32,294 nt of DNA from an uncultured Actinomycetes bacterium. Lineage in GTDB: Bacteria; Actinomycetota; Actinomycetes; Mycobacteriales; Mycobacteriaceae. A model generated the notes under the pieces. It was not told the origin of the DNA. It did no database searches and was given only the letters and a program-made list of their open reading frames with translations. Shown here in pieces: positions 14,477-26,378 of this stretch (its first letter is position 1; each line of letters starts with the position of its first letter). The position numbers and the translations under genes are program-made. The DNA lies in contig CAISDL010000026.1 in the NCBI GenBank assembly GCA_903884065.1, positions 1 through 32,294 on the forward strand. The letters run 5' to 3'.

Positions 14477-15883
14477 TCAGCGCCCCTTGAGCTTCCGCTT
14501 CTCTCGAACCCTGACGTTGATCCGGATCGGCGTGCCCTCGAAGCCGAACGTCTCACGAAGCCTGCGCTCCAGGAAGCGCCGATAACCTGCCTCCAGAAAG
14601 CCGGACGTGAACAACACGAAGGTCGGCGGGCGGTTGGTCGCCTGCGTGGCGAACAGGATCCGCGGCTGCTTGCCACCGCGCACCGGCGGCGGCGTCGCCG
14701 CGACGATCTCCTTGATCCAGGTGTTGAGCTGACCGGTGGAGATGCGGGCGTCCCAGGAGTTCAGCGCCGTCTCCATAGCGGGCACCAGCTTCTGCACTGC
14801 CCGGCCGGTCTTGGCGGAGATGTTGACTCGTGGCGCCCAGGGCAATTGCGCCAGCTGCAAATCGATCTCACGGTCGAGCAGGTAGCGGCGATCCTCGTCG
14901 ACCAGATCCCACTTGTTGAACGCGAGCACCAACGCGCGGCCGGCCTCGATCACCATCGAGAGCACCCGCTGATCCTGCTCGGTCAGCGGCTCCGAGGCGT
15001 CGACGAGGACAACCACCACCTCGGCGGCATCGATCGCACTGTGCGTACGTACCGACGCGTAGAACTCATGCCCACTGGCCTGGCCGACCTTGCGGCGCAG
15101 ACCCGCGGTATCGACGAAACGCCAAATCCTGCCGTCGAGTTCAATCAGCGAGTCCACCGGGTCGACGGTCGTCCCGGCGACATCGTGCACCACCGAACGC
15201 TCCGCGCCGGCCAGTCGGTTCAGCAGCGAACTCTTCCCGACGTTGGGCTTGCCGACCAGAGCCACCCGGCGCGGCCCCCCGGTCAACGGGCCGGCCTCCG
15301 ACACCTCCGGCAGCGCATCGATCACGTCGTCGAGTAGATCGGCCACCCCGCGGCCGTGGATCGCGCTGATGGGGTGCGGCTCCCCCATTCCCAGCGACCA
15401 CAGCGCCGCGGCGTCGGACTCGCCCTTCTCGTTGTCGACCTTGTTGGCCGCCAGGAACACCGGCTTGCCCGACCGACGCAGAATGCGCGCCGCCGCCTCG
15501 TCGCTGGCGGTGGCGCCGACGACAGCGTCGACCACCAGGATCACCGCGTCAGCGGTCTTCATGGCCACCGACGCCTGCTCGGCGACCAACTGCTGCAAGC
15601 CTTTTGCGTCCGGCTCCCACCCGCCGGTGTCCTGCACGATGAACCGGCGACCACTCCACGCCGCGTCATAGGACACCCGATCACGGGTGACACCCGGCAG
15701 ATCCTGCACGACGGCCTCGCGCCGCCCCAGGATCCTGTTGACCAGTGTGGACTTTCCGACGTTGGGCCGGCCGACCACCGCCACCACGGGCGGCGCGACG
15801 TTCTCGGCGTCGGAGTCGTCGGTCGACTCACCGCCGCTGACGTTCCAGTCACTCTCATCGGCCCACGTGCCGTCTTCGGTCAT
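14477..15883 (-). CDS. der: Ribosome biogenesis GTPase Der (EngA)
   Basis: 468 residues with two tandem GTPase domains and a C-terminal KH-like domain, the unmistakable Der layout. First domain: [11 protein letters not shown] (about 36-46), [18 protein letters not shown]. Second: [11 protein letters not shown] (about 212-222), [21 protein letters not shown]. The end, [14 protein letters not shown], is the basic KH tail. Der assists assembly of the 50S subunit. The N-terminal 30 residues are acidic and low-complexity, as in mycobacteria. Its start overlaps the cmk stop (ATGA), the last gene of the parA-to-der run. Confidence 0.97.
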   Translation of the reverse strand: MTEDGTWADESDWNVSGGESTDDSDAENVAPPVVAVVGRPNVGKSTLVNRILGRREAVVQDLPGVTRDRVSYDAAWSGRRFIVQDTGGWEPDAKGLQQLVAEQASVAMKTADAVILVVDAVVGATASDEAAARILRRSGKPVFLAANKVDNEKGESDAAALWSLGMGEPHPISAIHGRGVADLLDDVIDALPEVSEAGPLTGGPRRVALVGKPNVGKSSLLNRLAGAERSVVHDVAGTTVDPVDSLIELDGRIWRFVDTAGLRRKVGQASGHEFYASVRTHSAIDAAEVVVVLVDASEPLTEQDQRVLSMVIEAGRALVLAFNKWDLVDEDRRYLLDREIDLQLAQLPWAPRVNISAKTGRAVQKLVPAMETALNSWDARISTGQLNTWIKEIVAATPPPVRGGKQPRILFATQATNRPPTFVLFTSGFLEAGYRRFLERRLRETFGFEGTPIRINVRVREKRKLKGR

Positions 15884-16560
15884 CGCATTGCTCCCGTCCG
15901 CTTGGTGACGAGATCCCGCAGGTGCGCGACCACCTCGGCCTGAGTCATGTCGCTGGTGTCAACGATCAGCGCATCGTCGGCCGGCCGCAAGGGCGAGATG
16001 GCCCGGGTGGAGTCCAGGTGATCGCGTCGGATGACGTCGGCCAGCACTGTCTCGTACTCATCGGGCAGGCCCGCGGCCATGTTCTGGGCGTTGCGGCGGG
16101 CAGCCCGGGTCTCCGCCGAGGCCGTCAAAAAGATCTTCACGTCCGCGTCCGGAAGCACCACGGTGCCGATGTCGCGGCCCTCGACCACCACGCTGTCCGA
16201 ACCCTCGGCCAACTCGCGCTGCAGGCGCACCAGGCCGGCCCGCACCGCGGGGACTGCGGCCACCGCGGAGACCGCACGGGTCACTTCGTCACCGCGAATC
16301 AGTGCTGAGACATCCTCCCCGGCGAGGAAAGTCTGTTCGCCCTCCGGATCGAAACCCACCGAGATCGGCACCTCAGCCGCTGCGGCGATGGCGGCCGGAT
16401 CGTCGAGGTCCACCCCCGCACGCAGCATCGCCAGCGTCACGACCCGGTACATCGCACCGGTGTCCAGGTAGCGGGCCCGCACCGACTTCGCCAAACCCCT
16501 TGACACGCTCGACTTCCCGGTTCCCGCAGGTCCGTCGATCGCGATCACCAGGCTGCTCAC
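15880..16560 (-). CDS. cmk: Cytidylate kinase
   Basis: 226 residues. P-loop GPAGTGKSS (9-17), then [17 protein letters not shown] and [23 protein letters not shown] (about 115-137), the NMP-binding and lid signatures of CMP/dCMP kinase. It phosphorylates CMP and dCMP with ATP. It overlaps rluB upstream and der downstream by 4 bases each; cmk-der pairing is conserved across actinobacteria. Confidence 0.96.
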   Translation of the reverse strand: MSSLVIAIDGPAGTGKSSVSRGLAKSVRARYLDTGAMYRVVTLAMLRAGVDLDDPAAIAAAAEVPISVGFDPEGEQTFLAGEDVSALIRGDEVTRAVSAVAAVPAVRAGLVRLQRELAEGSDSVVVEGRDIGTVVLPDADVKIFLTASAETRAARRNAQNMAAGLPDEYETVLADVIRRDHLDSTRAISPLRPADDALIVDTSDMTQAEVVAHLRDLVTKRTGAMR

Positions 16561-17309
16561 ATGCCCACCGCCTTATACAGTTCGCCGACTTCTTTGCGGG
16601 TCAGCGCCCGAATGCTGCCCGGCCGCTGATCACCCAGGACCACCGTCCCGATATCGGTGCGCACCAGAGTCACGACCGGAAATCCGACGTGCGCGAGCAG
16701 TCTGCGCACAATGTGCTTGCGGCCCTCGTGCAAGACGACCCGCACCAGTGTCTTGCCGGGTACGGCGTCCACCACCGCGAAGTCGTCCACCGCCACCGGC
16801 CCGTCCTCCAACTGCACACCCGCCCGCAGGGTCTTGCCCAGGCCGCGGGGCACCGATCCGCTGACCGTCGCCAGGTAGGTCTTGGTCACCTCATAGGAGG
16901 GGTGCATCAACCGGTGTGCCAGTTCGCCGTCGTTGGTGAGCAGCAGCAAGCCCTCCGTATCGGCGTCCAGGCGGCCCACATGGAAAAGTTTCTTGTTACC
17001 GCGCACCCGATGCTCCACCAGGTCACCGATGCACGGCCGGCCACGGTCATCCGACATCGTCGAATGCATGCCGAGGGGCTTGTTCACCGCCAGGTACACC
17101 ATGGTGTCGTCGAGCACGATCCTGGTGCCGTCCACCCGGATCTCCACCGTCTCGGGGTCCACCCGGGTGCCCAACTCGGTGACCAGCCGGCCGTCGACCT
17201 CCACCCGGCCGTCGGTGATCATCCGCTCGGCGACCCGCCGTGAGGCAATTCCGGCCTGCGACAACACCTTCTGCAGCCGAACACCTTCTGGATCGGACAC
17301 GTCAGCCAT
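16557..17309 (-). CDS. rluB: 23S rRNA pseudouridine synthase, RluB/RsuA family
   Basis: 250 residues. S4 RNA-binding domain about 11-60 ([20 protein letters not shown]), then the RsuA/RluB catalytic core with [17 protein letters not shown] (catalytic Asp115) and [13 protein letters not shown]. It modifies uridine in rRNA, most likely helix 89 of 23S rRNA as for RluB; the exact target is inferred. I start at ATG 17309, which gives an 8-base overlap with scpB; a frame continues to 17330 without a good site. It overlaps cmk. Confidence 0.93.
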   Translation of the reverse strand: MADVSDPEGVRLQKVLSQAGIASRRVAERMITDGRVEVDGRLVTELGTRVDPETVEIRVDGTRIVLDDTMVYLAVNKPLGMHSTMSDDRGRPCIGDLVEHRVRGNKKLFHVGRLDADTEGLLLLTNDGELAHRLMHPSYEVTKTYLATVSGSVPRGLGKTLRAGVQLEDGPVAVDDFAVVDAVPGKTLVRVVLHEGRKHIVRRLLAHVGFPVVTLVRTDIGTVVLGDQRPGSIRALTRKEVGELYKAVGM

Positions 17310-18024
17310 CGCCTTCGGTATCGACGTCAAAGGTGACCGGCTTGTCCGGTCGCCCGGTACCCGCCAGCTTGGCGAACCGCGGCTCGCTGTCGAGGCTTTC
17401 GCTGAGATCGTCGATCACGTCGACATCGGGCAACAGTGGGGCGATGTCGGGCAGTTCGGTCAACGACGACAGACCGAGCCGCTCCAGGAACAACTCGGTG
17501 GTGGAGAACGTGGTGGCACCCGAGTCCGGGTCGGTTCCGGCCTCGGTGATCAATCCGCGCGCCACGAGCGTCCGTATCACCGCGTCGACGTTCACCCCGC
17601 GGACCGCACTCACCCGAGCCCGGGTCACCGGCTGGCGGTAGGCCACCACCGCCAGCGTCTCCAGGGCGGCGCGGGTCAGCTTGGAACGGGCGCCGTCGAG
17701 CAGCAGCCGCTCGACATAGGGCGCGAAGCGGGAGCGGGTGTACATCCGCCACCCTCCGCCGGCCTCCCGCAGGTCGATTCCGCTGTCCCTGGCGGCGAAC
17801 TCGTCGGCAAGGCGGCGCAGCGTCTCGTTGACGTAGTGCACGGGCTGCCCGGTCGCCGAACCCAGCGCCTCAGCACTCACCGGCGTGTCGACCACCAGCA
17901 GAAGCGCCTCGAGGACACGGGCCAGTTCGCCCTCGTCGAGGATGTCGTCAAGGACGTACTCGGCATCCTCGGAGACAACAGCGTCCTGGGCCTCCACGGG
18001 CACCTCGGTGTGTTCCTGGGTCAT
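17302..18024 (-). CDS. scpB: Segregation and condensation protein B
   Basis: 240 residues. Two winged-helix domains typical of ScpB: ARVLEALLLVVDTPVSAEAL (about 35-55) and RAALETLAVVAYRQPVTRARVSAVRGVNVDAVIRTLVARGLI (about 125-165), the latter the family hallmark. With ScpA it forms the kleisin-containing part of SMC condensin. ATG 18024 overlaps the scpA stop (ATGA); the longer upstream frame lies in scpA and is rejected. The C-terminus (DVDVIDDLSESL) is acidic. Confidence 0.95.
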   Translation of the reverse strand: MTQEHTEVPVEAQDAVVSEDAEYVLDDILDEGELARVLEALLLVVDTPVSAEALGSATGQPVHYVNETLRRLADEFAARDSGIDLREAGGGWRMYTRSRFAPYVERLLLDGARSKLTRAALETLAVVAYRQPVTRARVSAVRGVNVDAVIRTLVARGLITEAGTDPDSGATTFSTTELFLERLGLSSLTELPDIAPLLPDVDVIDDLSESLDSEPRFAKLAGTGRPDKPVTFDVDTEGDG

Positions 18025-18854
18025 GACTCTTCCCACTCGGCTCTCACCAACTCTTCGTTCGCCAACCGATTGCCGGTCCACGAAACCTGCAGCGTCCCAA
18101 GCGGTTCTGACTGCTCGAATGCTACCGCGCGGGAGCGGTAGAGCTCGAGCAGAGCAAGGAACCGGCCGACGATCTGGATCGGCTCGGCACAGTCGGCCAC
18201 CAGGTCGGAGAACGAGGCCCAGTGCCCCACTCCGCACCGTTCGAGAAATTCCAACAGCCGCTCAGCCTGTTCAGGCACCGAGACCCCTGACACGTGCAGG
18301 TGGTCGGTGCCCACCGTCGGCACCGGTCGCGGCGTGAACGCCGCCGCAGCGATCTCGGCGAAGCTCTGCGCATCGACACCGATCATCACCTCCGGCAGGA
18401 GTTCGGAGAACTGCTCCTCCAAGGCCACCGAACGCGGGTAGCTGCGCAGCGCGGCCGCTTCCAGTTCCGCGAACATCTCCGCCACGTGCTTATAAGCCCG
18501 GTACTGCAGCAACCGGGCGAAGAGCAGATCGCGGACCTCGAGCAGCGCGAGGTCTTCGGCGTCGTCGACTTCGCCGGCCGGCAGCAGTCGCGCAGCCTTG
18601 AGGTCGAGCAGGGTGGCGGCGATCACCAGGAAAGCGGTGGTCTCGTCGAGTTCCATGGCCGGCCCGATCTCGCGGGTGTAGGCGATGAACTCGTCGGTCA
18701 CCTCGTGCAACGCGACCTCGGTCACGTCCAGGCGCCGGCCGAAGATCAGCTGCAGGAGCAGGTCGAAGGGCCCCTCGAAGTTGATCAGCTTGACCCGGAA
18801 GCCCTTCTCGGGGGTGACTTCTGAGCCCGCCTCGGGCTTTTCCTGTGTGATCAC
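18021..18854 (-). CDS. scpA: Segregation and condensation protein A (kleisin)
   Basis: 277 residues. KGFRVKLINFEGPFDLLLQLI near the N-terminus and DETTAFLVIAATLLDLKAARLLP (about 90) are the diagnostic ScpA kleisin blocks; GRFLALLELYRSRAVAFEQ.EPLG near the end is the C-terminal winged helix that binds the SMC head. I start at GTG 18854, which overlaps the parA TGA by four bases and matches the usual mycobacterial length. The frame is open far upstream across parA, but that is an artefact of high GC. Confidence 0.95.
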   Translation of the reverse strand: MITQEKPEAGSEVTPEKGFRVKLINFEGPFDLLLQLIFGRRLDVTEVALHEVTDEFIAYTREIGPAMELDETTAFLVIAATLLDLKAARLLPAGEVDDAEDLALLEVRDLLFARLLQYRAYKHVAEMFAELEAAALRSYPRSVALEEQFSELLPEVMIGVDAQSFAEIAAAAFTPRPVPTVGTDHLHVSGVSVPEQAERLLEFLERCGVGHWASFSDLVADCAEPIQIVGRFLALLELYRSRAVAFEQSEPLGTLQVSWTGNRLANEELVRAEWEES

Positions 18855-19711
18855 TTGCCGAAGCGGTCGATGACCTCGCGGGCCAACGCCCGATACGCCT
18901 GTGCTCCAGTAGATTTCGGCGCCCACGAGGTGATCGGTTCGCCGGCGACGCTGGTCTCGGGGAAGCGCACCGTGCGGGCGATGACGGTATCGAACACCAG
19001 GTCGCCGAAGCGCTCCAGCACCCGGGCCATCACCTCCCGCGCATTGACGGTGCGGGTGTCGAAACGGGTCACCAGGATGCCGCTGATCGACAGCCTCGGG
19101 TTCAGGCGCTCCCGTACCTTCTCCACGGTGTCGGTGAGCAGCGCCAGGCCCCGCAGCGAGAAGAACTCGCACTCGGTCGGGATGATGACGCCGTCCGAGC
19201 ACGCCAGCGCGTTGACGGTGAGCAGACCCAGCGACGGCTGGCAGTCGATGAGCACGTAGTCGTACCGATCCAGCAACGGCTGCAGCGCCCGGCTCAGCGT
19301 CTGCTCCCGGCCCACCTCGTTGACCAACTGAATCTCGGCCGCCGACAGGTCGATGTTGCTGGGCACCAGATCCAGCCCGTCGACGCGGGTATGGATCAGC
19401 ACGTCCTCGATCGGGACCCTGGGCTCCACCAGCAGGTTGTGCACGGTGTTGGCGAGTTCGTAGTGCTGAACGCCCAGACCGGCCGACAGGGCTCCCTGCG
19501 GGTCGAGGTCCACCAGCAGCACCTTGCGGCCGTACTCGGCCAGCGACGCCCCCAGGTTGATGGTCGAGGTGGTCTTGCCCACCCCACCCTTCTGATTGCA
19601 CATCGAGATCACCACAGCAGGACCGTGGGTGGTCAACGGCTGCGGTTCGGGGATGATCCGGGGCGGGCGGCCGGTGAGGCCGACCGGAACCTCGTCGGAT
19701 TCGTCGGTCAC
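18851..19711 (-). CDS. parA: ParA/Soj-family chromosome partitioning ATPase
   Basis: 286 residues. Deviant Walker A KGGVGKTTSTINLGASLA (41-58), VLLVDLDPQGALSAGLG (Walker A') and YVLIDCQPSLGLLTVNAL (Walker B). No parB follows, so this is the second ParA-like ATPase linked to scpAB (Rv1708 type) rather than the oriC-linked parAB. Role: ATP-dependent positioning of DNA or the SMC complex; the partner is unknown. Start is GTG at 19711; first of the scpA-scpB-rluB-cmk-der run. Confidence 0.93.
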   Translation of the reverse strand: MTDESDEVPVGLTGRPPRIIPEPQPLTTHGPAVVISMCNQKGGVGKTTSTINLGASLAEYGRKVLLVDLDPQGALSAGLGVQHYELANTVHNLLVEPRVPIEDVLIHTRVDGLDLVPSNIDLSAAEIQLVNEVGREQTLSRALQPLLDRYDYVLIDCQPSLGLLTVNALACSDGVIIPTECEFFSLRGLALLTDTVEKVRERLNPRLSISGILVTRFDTRTVNAREVMARVLERFGDLVFDTVIARTVRFPETSVAGEPITSWAPKSTGAQAYRALAREVIDRFGK

Positions 19712-19797
19712 GCCGCAACTCCGACACGAATCCCCAGGATCAGGCGAAACAGCGGCATGGCGAACATCGGCGCAAAGTCTATCCGTGGACTCTCGCC

Positions 19798-19803
19798 TAA
19801 CGT
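19798..19803 (+). promoter_or_regulatory. Possible leaderless -10 of the O-methyltransferase gene
   Basis: TAACGT (TAnnnT type) ends 6 bases before ATG 19810, which would place the transcription start at or next to the start codon. No ribosome site is visible before the ATG, which agrees with leaderless translation. Confidence 0.35.
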
Positions 19804-19809
19804 GGTCGC

Positions 19810-20556
19810 ATGCCCATTAAGGACCGCATCCCCTTCCTGCGTTGGTCGTTCTGGCGCCTGGCGGTGGGGCTGCCCAGTGTGATCCGGACCGGTCAGGTGG
19901 GCGACGGGCGGGAGGCGGCGGCGGTCCGATACGTGCTCGACCATGCCCGGGCCGGCGACCTCGACGACGTGATCGACACCATCGACCGGTTCGCCTACCA
20001 GGAGTCGATCCTGATCAACGTCGGCGACGAGAAGGGCCTGCTGCTCGACGCCGCGGTGCGACGGTCGCAGGCCAGTCTGGCGCTGGAACTGGGCACCTAC
20101 TGCGGCTACAGCGCGCTGCGGATCGCCCGCGCCGCACCGAGCGCCCGGGTGTTCTCAGTCGAGATGACGGCCGCCAACGCCGACAACGCCCGCCGGATCT
20201 GGGCACACGCCGGGGTCTCCGACCGGGTGACCTGCGTCGTCGGCACTATCGGCGACGGCGGGCACACCCTCGACGTCCTGGCTGAGCACGGATGCGCCGC
20301 CGGGGCACTGGACCTGTTGTTCATCGACCACAACAAGGACGTTTACCTTCCCGACCTGCTCAGCATCACCGAGCGCGGCTGGCTGCATCCGGGCAGCGTC
20401 GTGGTCGCTGACAATGTGCTGGTCCCGGGGGCGCCCAAGTACCGGGCCTACATGCGCCGCAATCAGGGCGGCGCGTGGAACACCGTCGAGCACAAGACCC
20501 ACGCCGAGTACACCAAAATGCCCGACCTGGTGCTGGAGTCGACCTACCTGGGTTGA
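19810..20556 (+). CDS. Catechol O-methyltransferase-like SAM methyltransferase
   Basis: 248 residues, resembles mammalian COMT and mycobacterial Rv1703c. LALELGTYCGYSALRIARAAP (about 88-108) is the SAM site with the COMT GxYCGYS motif; FSVEMTAANADNARRIWAHAG holds the acidic residue binding the ribose; LLFIDHNKDVYLPDL and VVVADNVLVPGAP give the Mg2+-binding Asp/Asp-Asn set. It should methylate a catechol-like hydroxyl with SAM and Mg2+; the natural substrate is unknown. It lies alone on the plus strand between parA and xerD, divergent from parA with 98 bases between. Confidence 0.9.
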   Translation: MPIKDRIPFLRWSFWRLAVGLPSVIRTGQVGDGREAAAVRYVLDHARAGDLDDVIDTIDRFAYQESILINVGDEKGLLLDAAVRRSQASLALELGTYCGYSALRIARAAPSARVFSVEMTAANADNARRIWAHAGVSDRVTCVVGTIGDGGHTLDVLAEHGCAAGALDLLFIDHNKDVYLPDLLSITERGWLHPGSVVVADNVLVPGAPKYRAYMRRNQGGAWNTVEHKTHAEYTKMPDLVLESTYLG

Positions 20557-20569
20557 GTGAGCGGCCCGA

Positions 20570-21588
20570 TCAGGCCCGGGGGTGGGCGCCGGCCCACACC
20601 TCGCGCAGCGCGTTCACGGTCACCAGCGTGTAGATCTGGGTCGTCGTCACCGAGGCGTGGCCGAGCAGTTCCTGCACCACCCGCACGTCGGCCCCGCCGT
20701 CGAGAAGGTGGGTGGCGAACGAATGCCGAAGCGTGTGCGGCGAGACCGCCGCGCTGATCCCCGCGCGCTCGGCGGCGTCCTGCAGCACCTGCCAGGCGCT
20801 CTGCCGCGACAGCCGTCCCCCGCGGGCATTGAGGAAGATCGCTCCCCCTGGGGCAGGAGCGGAGCGACCCGGGGAGGTTCCGATGCCGCGACCCCGGCGG
20901 GCCAGGTCGGGCCGCCCGCGCACCAGATAGGCATCCAGGGCGGCGATGGCCGGCCGGCCGACCGGCACCAGGCGCTGTTTGCCGCCCTTGCCGCGCAACA
21001 ACACCGAACGGGCATGGGTGTCGACATCGTCGACATCGAGGCCGACGGCCTCGGAGATACGGGCGCCGGTCGAGTACAGCAGTTCCAGCAGTGCCCGGTT
21101 GCGCAATGTCAGCGGCCCGTCCGTCGGGGCGTCGCCGCCGGCGCCGTCGAGCAGGGCCAACACCTCGTCCAGCGACAGGCTCTTGGGCAGCCGCCGCGTC
21201 GGCGTGGGCGGTTTGACGGCCCGGGCGACGTCGAGGTCGATCACTCCCTCGGCGGCGGCGAACCGGTGCAGACCGCGCACGGCGATGAGCGCCCGGGCGG
21301 CCGAGACCGCCGACAACGACACCGCGCCGGCGTCGGGATCGCCCCGGCGCAACGCCACCAGGAAGTCGCTGACGTCCGTCTCGCTGACGTCGCGCAGGTC
21401 GACGACGGCGCGCGTCATCAGATGCTCGATGTAGCGCCGCAGGTCGCGCCGGTAGGAGATCAGGGTGTTGGCGGCGACGCCGCGCTCGATGGCGAGATGG
21501 TCCAGGTAGCCCTGGACCTGGTTCTCGAGTGCAGTCCGGCGGACAGGAGCGGAGCGACCCGGGGATGGGGTCCCGGTCGCGAACGTCG

Positions 21589-21592
<4 letters not shown>
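20570..21592 (-). CDS. xerD: Tyrosine recombinase XerD with in-frame repeat insertions
   Basis: 340 residues; XerD is typically about 300. With XerC it resolves chromosome dimers at dif. Catalytic residues are present: Arg178 (STGARISEA), Lys202/205 (GKGGK), His286 and Arg289 (SPHTLRHS), His312 (LLGHAS) and Tyr321 (TTQIYT). Two short segments are unusual: SPGRSAP at 10-16 and again at 240-246, both encoded by a 22-bp DNA repeat. The second lies between RGRG and AIFLNARGG, where related XerD proteins, as far as I recall, run straight through. Start GTG 21592 overlaps the Nudix stop (GTGA). The gene looks functional since the catalytic site is intact. Confidence 0.92.
20854..20875 (+). repeat. 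22-bp repeat, copy 1, inside xerD
   Basis: The 22 bases CAGGAGCGGAGCGACC.. (20854-20875) are identical to 21544-21565, in the same orientation. Upstream flank CGCTCC (20840s) is an inverted match to GGAGCG inside the copy, allowing a small hairpin. It codes for SPGRSAP on the minus strand. Confidence 0.8.
21544..21565 (+). repeat. 22-bp repeat, copy 2, in the 5' part of xerD
   Basis: Exact copy of 20854-20875, 690 bases away in the same orientation and same reading frame of xerD, adding SPGRSAP near the N-terminus. Confidence 0.8.
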
Positions 21593-24103
<2,511 letters not shown>

Positions 24104-24156
24104 TCACCCTAACACCGCCACGCGGAAGGTCGCGCTGACACACCGGGGCCCCGCGG

Positions 24157-25095
24157 TCACTGCGGGATGGTGACCGAGGATGCGCCCTCGCCGTGGCCGT
24201 ACTTGCCCGGCGGGCCGCCGGCGATCATGGACTGCAGGGCCAACACCGTGGTGATCCGGCCGGACGCGGCCCCGATGTCGTCGACGGTGGTTACCGCGCC
24301 GGACAGGGCGGCGTCGGAACGGGCCACGGCCACCGCCGAGACCCCGGTCGCCGTTCCGTCCCGGCCGGACAGGACGACGCCCGAACCGTGCGGTGCGAGG
24401 GCTGCGGCGAACCGGGCCACGCCGACCCCCTGGTTGCCCGCGTCGTCGGGCAGGGGTCCGCCGGTGACGACGATCGCGGTGTTGGCTGCGCCCATCCGGT
24501 TGTCGTCAGTGAGGAATCCGGTGTCGCGCAGGGCGGACAGCACGCCGTCGCGTGCACCATCGTCGACCGGGGCCATCTTCGGGTCGCGGTTGATCAGCAG
24601 GACGATGCCGAGCAGGTCGCCTGCCTGTGCGCTGGGATCGATCAGGCTGGTGTTCAACTGGGCGCCGGGCGGCACGATCGGCGAGTTGACGACCGAGCGC
24701 AGTTTCTCCGCCGAGTTGCCGTCGACGAACTCCGTCGTCAGGCCAAGTGTTCCGGTGAGGACTCCCCCGGCCTGGCCGACCAGACGGGACATCGCGTCGA
24801 CATCGTCGTCCTCGGCATCGGGGGTGCGGATCAGCACCACCGACTTGCCGGCCAGCGCGTCACGCACGATCCGTCCAGACATCTGGGTATCGAATTGGTC
24901 TGCAGCGGAGAGCTTTTCGCTGAGCAGAAGATTCTTGCCGTCGAGCGCGGTGATCTGTTCCTGCAGGCCGCCCTTGTCGCCACGTAGACCCGAAACCAAG
25001 GGCCCCGACAGTGCAAGGGAACCGAGCACGACGCCGGCGGCGAGCGCAAGAAAGACTGCGGCCAGCCAGATTACGCGGTGGCGAGCCGATCTCAC
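24157..25095 (-). CDS. mctB: MctB/SteB-family membrane-anchored protein
   Basis: 312 residues. One transmembrane segment at about 8-30 (VIWLAAVFLALAAGVVLGSLALSG), a short coiled region (about 36-68; GGLQEQITALDGKNLLLSEKLSAADQF) and a long periplasmic alpha/beta domain. Orthologous in order and sequence to Rv1698, described as the mycobacterial copper transport protein MctB; the corynebacterial orthologue is SteB, paired with SteA in cell separation. The sequence alone does not decide between the roles, but adjacency to steA favours the cell-envelope one. Start GTG 25095 follows the steA stop with one base between. Confidence 0.87.
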   Translation of the reverse strand: MRSARHRVIWLAAVFLALAAGVVLGSLALSGPLVSGLRGDKGGLQEQITALDGKNLLLSEKLSAADQFDTQMSGRIVRDALAGKSVVLIRTPDAEDDDVDAMSRLVGQAGGVLTGTLGLTTEFVDGNSAEKLRSVVNSPIVPPGAQLNTSLIDPSAQAGDLLGIVLLINRDPKMAPVDDGARDGVLSALRDTGFLTDDNRMGAANTAIVVTGGPLPDDAGNQGVGVARFAAALAPHGSGVVLSGRDGTATGVSAVAVARSDAALSGAVTTVDDIGAASGRITTVLALQSMIAGGPPGKYGHGEGASSVTIPQ

Positions 25096-25096
25096 G

Positions 25097-26281
25097 CTAG
25101 GTCATCCAGTTCTGAACCCACACCGACAGCCGGTTCCAGTAGGTGGTCAGCCAGTCGATCACCACGGTATCCGAGCGGGATACCCACAGTGCGGCGATGA
25201 CGGCCAGCAGCACCGCCAGGACCAGCAGCGCGACCGCCCCACCCGAGATGTGGCTGCGGTACAGCGTCGCAACGGCTTTGGCGTCGACGAGCTTCTCCCC
25301 GACCTTCAGTCGGGTGAGGAAGGTCGAGGGGTTGCTCTGAGCCCTGGCCCGATCGAAGAACTCCTCGATGCTCGCCGAGTGCCCCGCGCTGACGATCAGC
25401 GATGCCCCGTGATGATCGACGAGCAGCAGCGCAAGGTCGGTGGGCGAGCCGGCGGCCGGGAACGTCATCGCGCCGATCCCGAGATCCTGGATGCGCTCGA
25501 GGCCCGCGGCATGGCCGTCGGCATCGGCGGGCAGCACCACCTGGGCGCCGCACTTGAGCACTTCGGCGCTCATCTGCTCGGGGTTGCCGACGATCAGTGC
25601 CGGGCGGTATCCGTCGTTGCGCAGGATGTCCGCGCCGCCACCGACGCCGACCAGCACCGGCTGGTACTCCTTGATGAACGGCTTGAGCGCCTTGAGGTCC
25701 TCGACGGCGCCGGGTCCGTCGGTGACCACCACGACGTGACGACGGTAGACGTCGACGTCGATGTCCGGGATGCCGATGCCGTCGATGAGCAGTGGGCTCT
25801 CACTGCGGATGAATTCGATGGTGTTGCCGGCGAAGGCCTCCAGATGCGCGACCAGTCCAGCCTTGGCGTCGTGCATGAGGTCGGCGATTTCCTCGTCGGT
25901 GCGTTCCACACCGTGCACCAGACGACGGTCGCCGGTGTAGACCCCCCCGTCGTACAGTCGGACCTTGGCGCCGTCCTTGACCTTCTTGAAGATCTCCTCG
26001 CCGGCATTGTCGATGAGGATGATGTTGTTGGTCACCAGAACCTCGGGTCCGAGGTTGGGGTAACGGCCGGAGATCGACGGCGAGGCGTTCACGACACCCA
26101 CGACCCCGGCCTCGACGAGTGCGTCAGCGGTCGCCCGGTCGAGGTCGAGGATGTCGAGCACGGCGATATCTCCCGGTCCGACGCGCCTCAGCAGACGGTC
26201 GATGTCACGGTCAACCCGGGCATTCCCAGTGACGCCCGGTCGTGCATTGGCATTACGTGTGAGAAGCGCAGACATCTTCAT
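25097..26281 (-). CDS. steA: SteA-like cytokinetic ring protein
   Basis: 394 residues, Rv1697-like. Large cytosolic alpha/beta domain related to thiamine pyrophosphokinase (SESPLLIDGIGIPDID; VGVGGGADILRNDGYRPALIVGNPEQMS; LVDHHGASLIVSAGHSA), then a single C-terminal transmembrane segment (about 346-368; ALLVLAVLLAVIAALWVS) and a short outside tail. The corynebacterial orthologue works with SteB at the division site. Its start at 26281 is preceded by a 97-base gap from recN holding TGTGA repeats (26350-26365, minus strand) but no clear promoter. Confidence 0.87.
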   Translation of the reverse strand: MKMSALLTRNANARPGVTGNARVDRDIDRLLRRVGPGDIAVLDILDLDRATADALVEAGVVGVVNASPSISGRYPNLGPEVLVTNNIILIDNAGEEIFKKVKDGAKVRLYDGGVYTGDRRLVHGVERTDEEIADLMHDAKAGLVAHLEAFAGNTIEFIRSESPLLIDGIGIPDIDVDVYRRHVVVVTDGPGAVEDLKALKPFIKEYQPVLVGVGGGADILRNDGYRPALIVGNPEQMSAEVLKCGAQVVLPADADGHAAGLERIQDLGIGAMTFPAAGSPTDLALLLVDHHGASLIVSAGHSASIEEFFDRARAQSNPSTFLTRLKVGEKLVDAKAVATLYRSHISGGAVALLVLAVLLAVIAALWVSRSDTVVIDWLTTYWNRLSVWVQNWMT

Positions 26282-26378
26282 GCTGAGCGATTCTGTCGGC
26301 GGTGGCGTCCTTGCGGGGTTAGGCGCGCCGTAACATCAGCCCCATAAGTCACATTTCTTCACACGGGTAACAGCGCGA

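Noticed and set aside
18855..19727. A 568-residue fusion of a ParA-region frame with ScpA
   Set aside because: The upstream part is an out-of-frame reading of parA. ScpA starts at GTG 18854 with a four-base overlap.
24167..26347. A 726-residue plus-strand open frame across mctB and steA
   Set aside because: Antisense to two conserved genes in perfect synteny; low-complexity translation rich in Arg, Pro and Ser.
26350..26366. TGTGAAGAAATGTGA upstream of steA as a CRP site
   Set aside because: The two TGTGA units are direct, not inverted, so it does not match the TGTGA-N6-TCACA pattern.
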